64,000 nucleotides of DNA from Pedobacter sp. SYP-B3415 (GTDB lineage Bacteria; Bacteroidota; Bacteroidia; Sphingobacteriales; Sphingobacteriaceae), in NCBI RefSeq assembly GCF_004138205.1, contig NZ_RXNQ01000031.1, forward strand, positions 124,001 through 188,000, written 5' to 3'. Positions 60,613 to 64,000 of this stretch are shown piece after piece. The position numbers and the translations under genes are program-made. Under the pieces are notes generated by a model. That model was not told where the DNA came from, did not search any database, and saw only the letters and a program-made list of their open reading frames with translations. The number at the start of each line of letters is the position of its first letter. Position 1 is the first letter of the stretch.

Positions 60613-60984
60613 TTAAACCAGCCTAGGCGGATGAAAGATCGGCGTATCTGAAGAGCGGGGTGAGCCGCAGGCATGAGGAACGGGATACGTCTGAATCTCG
60701 CGAACATGACACCTGAATGCAAACCCACCTTCGTGAAAGGTTTCCTGCATCAGGTTTTTCTGTGTTTGTTTGCTCTGCTGATCTTCTTTCTGCTGCGCTT
60801 TCCTGACCTTATCCATCAGGAAACACTTGCCTTTACAATTTAACTCAGGCTTGTCGCGGTTTACACAAAGCGTTTTGGCAATATAGTCCCGGTTCAGTTC
60901 AAAACCTGCGAACACAAAAGACATGGAAAATTGCGCCGTAAGGACCGCGAAAAGCAACAGGATGGCAACGGATTTTCTGACCAT
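60613..60984 (-). CDS. Small secreted cysteine-motif protein
   Basis: A 123-residue exported protein; signal peptide about 1-27 (ending FVFAG). The mature N-terminus carries CVNRDKPELNCKGKCFL, a three-Cys motif typical of small Bacteroidota proteins found near SCO or copper genes. Next is a Lys/Gln-rich helix (KVRKAQQKEDQQSKQTQK), then two more Cys (FRCHV, HACGSP) and His residues. A metal-binding role is likely but unproven. Its start faces the second SCO gene, with promoters back to back. The 162 bp before the next gene downstream hold nothing I can name. Confidence 0.8.
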   Translation of the reverse strand: MVRKSVAILLLFAVLTAQFSMSFVFAGFELNRDYIAKTLCVNRDKPELNCKGKCFLMDKVRKAQQKEDQQSKQTQKNLMQETFHEGGFAFRCHVREIQTYPVPHACGSPRSSDTPIFHPPRLV

Positions 60985-60994
60985 GAGTTGACCG

Positions 60995-61002
60995 CAAAGA
61001 TA
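60995..61002 (-). promoter_or_regulatory. Candidate -7 element, minus-strand side of the SCO divergent interval
   Basis: Minus-strand TATCTTTG fits TAnnTTTG; it ends 10 bases before the ATG of the cysteine-motif gene at 60984. Confidence 0.45.
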
Positions 61003-61034
61003 ACCAAAGGCAAACGATATGGATAAAAATATTT

Positions 61035-61042
61035 TAATTTTG
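61035..61042 (+). promoter_or_regulatory. Candidate -7 element of SCO copy 2
   Basis: TAATTTTG fits TAnnTTTG and ends 17 bp before the ATG at 61060. With the minus-strand box at 60995-61002 it defines a divergent promoter pair. Confidence 0.5.
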
Positions 61043-61059
61043 CGGCATTCCGAGCAGTT

Positions 61060-61686
61060 ATGATAAAAAGAGTTATACCATTTTTTACGGTTTTGGCTGT
61101 GGCTGTTCTGGCCTCCTGCCAGCAGTCTGCAAAACTTCCTGTTTATGGTTCACGTGATGTTGAACCGGGCAAAACAGACACCATTTATAAAACCATTCCT
61201 GCGTTCAGCTTTTTGAACCAGGATAGTGTCGCCTTTACCCAGGAAAACCTGAAAGGCAAGATCTATGTGGCCGACTTTTTTTTCACATCATGTTCATCCA
61301 TCTGCCCGGTTATGCATAGAAACATGAAGACCATTTATGATGCCTATAAAGGCAACCCTGAGATCATGTTCTTATCGCATACCATCGATGCGAAGTACGA
61401 TAAACCCTGGCGGCTAAAAAAATATGCGCAAAAGCTGGGTGTTGATGACAAGCAATGGCAATTTGTCTGGGGTGAAAAAAAAGATGTCTATGCGATTGCT
61501 GAAAAAGACTACCTGGTTGCCGTGCAGGAAGACAGTACCGCCCGCGATGGCTTCATTCACCAGGGCTGGCTTGTGCTTATTGACCCCGACAAGCGGATCA
61601 GGGGCGCGTACGATGGGACATTGCCTGAGCAAACCGCAAAGTTGAAAGATGACATTGCAGTTTTGATGAAAGAATATGCAAAATAA
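61060..61686 (+). CDS. SCO1/SenC family copper chaperone, copy 2
   Basis: A 208-residue paralogue of the SCO protein at 59373-60023, arranged head-to-head with that cluster. Lipobox LASC (about 20). Metal site SCSSICPVMH, with Cys-Ser-Ser-Ile-Cys in place of Cys-Pro-Thr-Ile-Cys, and His in HTIDAKYD. The two copies share long stretches (FFFTSC, ICPVMHRN, FLSHTID, KYDKP, RGAYDGT), which suggests duplication. The stop overlaps the cytochrome c start by 11 bp. Confidence 0.94.
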   Translation: MIKRVIPFFTVLAVAVLASCQQSAKLPVYGSRDVEPGKTDTIYKTIPAFSFLNQDSVAFTQENLKGKIYVADFFFTSCSSICPVMHRNMKTIYDAYKGNPEIMFLSHTIDAKYDKPWRLKKYAQKLGVDDKQWQFVWGEKKDVYAIAEKDYLVAVQEDSTARDGFIHQGWLVLIDPDKRIRGAYDGTLPEQTAKLKDDIAVLMKEYAK

Positions 61687-62119
61687 GCATCAGACGCTGA
61701 AAAGAAGGATCATTTTTCTCGCCTTACCGGTGATTTTTTTAATGATGTTTTTTTCCTGTCAGAGCCAGGAAGAGCGCGATATGATGAACTATCGCTCAAA
61801 CGGCCAGTCGCTTTATGTATCAAAATGTCAAAATTGTCACGGCGCAAACGGTGAAGGGCTTGGTCAACTTGCCCCTCCCCTCACAGATACGACGTCGCTC
61901 AGGCTAAGAAAACAGTTGCTCAGCTGCTTTATCAAAAACGGACTTGAAGGTGAGATCACCGTAAACGGAAAAACCTACAATGAGAAGATGCCGGCCTTTC
62001 CTGAACTCACGGATATGGAGATTGCACAGCTTATTGTTTATGTAACAAACACCTTCGGTAATAAGCAGGGGCATTACCCCTACCCGCAGGTTACCCGCGA
62101 CCTGGAATCCTGCAGGTAA
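61676..62119 (+). CDS. Lipid-anchored mono-heme cytochrome c
   Basis: A 147-residue class I cytochrome c. After a hydrophobic N-terminal segment with a lipobox-like MFFSC (about 28), the heme motif CQNCHG (about 59-64) is followed by ANGEGLGQLAPPLTD and the distal Met in the YNEKMPAFPELTD region. It overlaps the SCO gene and is almost surely cotranslated with it. It may accept electrons from the respiratory chain and pass them to the oxidase that SCO serves. No oxidase subunits are in the window. Confidence 0.93.
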   Translation: MQNKHQTLKRRIIFLALPVIFLMMFFSCQSQEERDMMNYRSNGQSLYVSKCQNCHGANGEGLGQLAPPLTDTTSLRLRKQLLSCFIKNGLEGEITVNGKTYNEKMPAFPELTDMEIAQLIVYVTNTFGNKQGHYPYPQVTRDLESCR

Positions 62120-62198
62120 ACGTTAACACCGGTGTCATGCCGGGCATCCGCCGGAGGCGATGATTACTCCATAGACGCCGGTGCGCATAAAAAATAAT

Positions 62199-62206
62199 TA
62201 CCTTTG
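62199..62206 (+). promoter_or_regulatory. Candidate -7 element of rnpB
   Basis: TACCTTTG fits TAnnTTTG and lies nine bases before the predicted 5' end of RNase P RNA. Confidence 0.6.
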
Positions 62207-62214
62207 CAAAAAAG

Positions 62215-62596
62215 TGCAGGTCGTTCTATCGCTCCTGTTTAATCAGGAGAGGAAAGTCCGGGCAACACAGAGCATCCCGCTTCCTAACGGGAAGGCGCCA
62301 GGGAATGAACACCCGGGCGACGGAAAGTGCCACAGAAAAAATACCGTCACGGGTAACTGTGATAAGGGTGAAAACGCGAGGTAAGAGCTCACGATCTTTC
62401 CGGGTGACCGGAAATTTGGTAAACCCCGGGAGTTGAAAGACCAAATAGGTCCTGAACATGGTGCTGCTCGTACCTTATTTTGCTCCGCAAAATTATTCAG
62501 GATGGGTAGGTCGTTAGAGGCAAACGGCAACGTTTGTCCCAGATTAATGATAGAAGCCCGGGCAACCGGGAACAGAACCCGGCTTACAGACCTGCA
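62215..62596 (+). ncRNA. rnpB: RNase P RNA, class A
   Basis: The catalytic RNA that trims tRNA 5' ends. The ends form helix P1: GCAGGTC (62216-62222) pairs with GACCTGC (62589-62595). Conserved blocks are GAGGAAAGTCCGGGC from 62249 and AGAACCCGGCTTACAG near 62572-62588, in the order and spacing of bacterial type A. A T-run follows at 62597-62603. Open frames on both strands here are accidental. Length about 382 bases, normal. Confidence 0.95.
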
Positions 62597-62675
62597 TTTT
62601 TTTATTTATTTAGAAATTTTTAAAACAAAAAAGAGTATAAATTCGTAGTCTCACACGTAAATCAGAAACTAACGC

Positions 62676-64000
62676 ATGGCAAAAATTTTGATCATCGACG
62701 ATGAACGCGCGATCAGAAGTACTTTGAGAGAAATCCTCGAGTATGAAAATTATGAAGTTGAAGACATAGACAACGGTATCGACGGACTGGAGCTGATCCA
62801 GAAGAAAAATTTCGATCTGGTGCTGTGCGACATCAAAATGAACAAGATGGACGGTATGGAAGTGCTTGAACAGGCACTGACCTTTAAACCGGATTTGCCT
62901 TTCATCATGATTTCAGGCCATGGGACCGTAGAAACGGCAATCGAAGCAAGTAAAAAAGGCGCCTTCGATTTTATTTCAAAACCGCCCGATCTGAACCGGC
63001 TACTCATCACGGTACGGAACGGCCTGGACCGCGGTACACTTGTTACTGAAACAAAAGTCCTTAAACGGAAGGCCAGCAAAACGCGTCACATCCTTGGCGA
63101 CTCTGAAAGCATTTACCGCATTAAGGAAACCATTGAGCGCGTAGCGCCTACAGACGCACGGGTGCTTATTACGGGTGCAAACGGCAGCGGTAAAGAACTG
63201 GTTGCGCGCTGGCTGCATGAAAAATCGAATCGTGCCGACAGTCCGCTTATTGAGGTGAATTGTGCTGCTATTCCTTCAGAACTTATTGAAAGTGAACTCT
63301 TCGGCCATGAAAAGGGATCTTTTACATCTGCCGTAAAACAGCGGATCGGAAAATTTGAGCAGGCAAACGGTGGTACGCTTTTCCTTGACGAGATTGGCGA
63401 CATGAGCCTATCGGCCCAGGCTAAAGTCTTGCGCGCCCTTCAGGAGCACAAAATTACCCGTGTTGGTGGCGAGAAAGAGATTGAAGTAAATGTGCGGGTG
63501 CTGGCGGCTACAAATAAGGACCTGCTGAAAGAAATTGAAGACGGTAACTTCCGGATGGACCTTTACCACCGCCTGAATGTAATCAACATCCACGTTCCTC
63601 ACCTGACCGAACGCATAGAAGATATTCCAGTCATTGCACAGAGTTTTCTGGATGAGATCTGCGGCGAATATGGTATGCCCGTTAAAAAAATTAATGATGC
63701 GGGCATGGCCGCACTGCAGGCGCTACCCTGGACAGGCAATGTTCGTGAACTGCACAATATGATCGAGCGCCTCATTATTCTGAGCGATCGTGTCATCACA
63801 GAACATGATGTACGTGCCTTTGCAAATCCGGGAGGCGGAACCAACATCGGTTCGGCAACGGCCCAGCAGATTCCTGCCGCACACCAGGCCATTGCAAATT
63901 ATGACAGCTTTAATAACTTCCAGGATTATAAAGATTTTGCAGAGCGCGAGTTCATTAAATTCAAGCTTGAAAAAAACAACTGGAACGTCTCTAAAACCGC
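62676..64000 (+). CDS. NtrC-family response regulator with AAA+ domain, cut by window end
   Basis: Starts at MAKILIIDDERAIR and is open to the last base; 441 residues are visible. The receiver domain has phosphoacceptor Asp52 in LCDIKM. The AAA+ domain has Walker A GANGSGK at 167-173, GGTLFLDEIGD as Walker B, and an arginine-finger block (FRMDLYHRLNV). The loop that contacts sigma-54, usually GAFTGA, reads GSFTSA at 214-219. A linker and the beginning of what should be a Fis-type helix-turn-helix (FKLEKNNWNVSKTA) follow. The deviation may mean it does not work through sigma-54, or that Bacteroidota members tolerate it. Confidence 0.93.
   Translation, partial: MAKILIIDDERAIRSTLREILEYENYEVEDIDNGIDGLELIQKKNFDLVLCDIKMNKMDGMEVLEQALTFKPDLPFIMISGHGTVETAIEASKKGAFDFISKPPDLNRLLITVRNGLDRGTLVTETKVLKRKASKTRHILGDSESIYRIKETIERVAPTDARVLITGANGSGKELVARWLHEKSNRADSPLIEVNCAAIPSELIESELFGHEKGSFTSAVKQRIGKFEQANGGTLFLDEIGDMSLSAQAKVLRALQEHKITRVGGEKEIEVNVRVLAATNKDLLKEIEDGNFRMDLYHRLNVINIHVPHLTERIEDIPVIAQSFLDEICGEYGMPVKKINDAGMAALQALPWTGNVRELHNMIERLIILSDRVITEHDVRAFANPGGGTNIGSATAQQIPAAHQAIANYDSFNNFQDYKDFAEREFIKFKLEKNNWNVSKT

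Noticed and set aside
62226..62530. Open frames on both strands at 62.2-62.6 kb
   Set aside because: They lie inside RNase P RNA, whose ends and conserved blocks are clear.

Overview
The window reads as one contiguous stretch of a Bacteroidota chromosome, most likely from the Sphingobacteriales/Chitinophagales side of the phylum. The clues are the family repertoire (GH92 mannosidase, WbqC, DUF3347, DUF3667, DUF421, hexameric-type citrate synthase, paired SCO proteins with a Bacteroidota-type small cysteine protein), recurrent -7 promoter elements of the form TAnnTTTG, and an almost complete lack of Shine-Dalgarno sequences. No genus can be assigned from sequence alone. Nearly all the DNA is housekeeping or metabolic. 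There is no prophage, integrase, toxin-antitoxin pair, CRISPR array, SusC/SusD pair or tRNA that I could see.

Layout. 0.2-5.6 kb (minus): M1 peptidase, bioB, mgtE and corA in one tight block. 5.7-8.2 kb: wbqC diverging from an LpxL-like acyltransferase overlapped by a GT2 glycosyltransferase. 8.3-10.6 kb (minus): a lone GH92 mannosidase. 10.7-12.3 kb: mnmA and a small secreted protein. 12.3-13.4 kb: a gene-free island of interspersed repeats containing a candidate non-autonomous element with inverted ends. 13.4-25.3 kb: glutathione peroxidase, topA, a small conserved protein, then a 1,860-residue alpha-2-macroglobulin overlapping pbpC. 25.4-31.3 kb: zinc alcohol dehydrogenase, lipoprotein, YhhN, DUF421 with zinc ribbon, single-domain response regulator, outer-membrane protein, chromate transporter, TPR protein. 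31.3-36.4 kb: etfB-etfA, DUF151 nuclease, nucleoside permease, DUF3667. 36.4-42.5 kb (minus): citrate synthase, DUF3347 protein, beta-barrel, miaA with a phage-like GNAT-domain neighbour, and an MBL-fold hydrolase. 42.6-49.6 kb: second response regulator, Fur-family regulator with a P1B ATPase, a conserved protein of unknown function, Hsp20, thioesterase, PAS histidine kinase. 49.8-58.3 kb: GlcD-like oxidase/folB, glutaryl-CoA dehydrogenase, lysA and lysC with a small membrane ORF between them, phosphoglucomutase. 58.3-62.1 kb: LacI regulator and a divergent SCO/cytochrome c cluster. 62.2-62.6 kb: RNase P RNA. 62.7 kb to the edge: an NtrC-family regulator cut by the window end.

How the parts connect. 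EtfAB can accept electrons from glutaryl-CoA dehydrogenase. lysC and lysA are the first and last steps of the lysine/diaminopimelate route that feeds peptidoglycan, while PbpC and the macroglobulin act on or guard the envelope. The two divergent SCO proteins, a Cys-rich secreted protein, a small lipoprotein and a lipid-anchored cytochrome c look like a copper-delivery/respiratory module. The Fur-family regulator and the His-rich P1B ATPase look like a metal-homeostasis pair.

Most noteworthy signals: two near-identical 17-bp palindromes (CTGCAAYNGGRTTGCAA), one before the Fur-like gene and one before the ATPase; a strong terminator-like hairpin lying inside the 5' end of pbpC; a 0.48-kb element with 10-bp inverted ends between exact 20-bp direct repeats; an NtrC-type regulator with GSFTSA in place of GAFTGA; a chromosomal homologue of the GNAT-like domain of phage homing-endonuclease proteins overlapping miaA; a 57-residue membrane ORF between lysA and lysC; and a terminator whose T-tract merges into the next gene's promoter. 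I did not find a clearly new multi-gene system.
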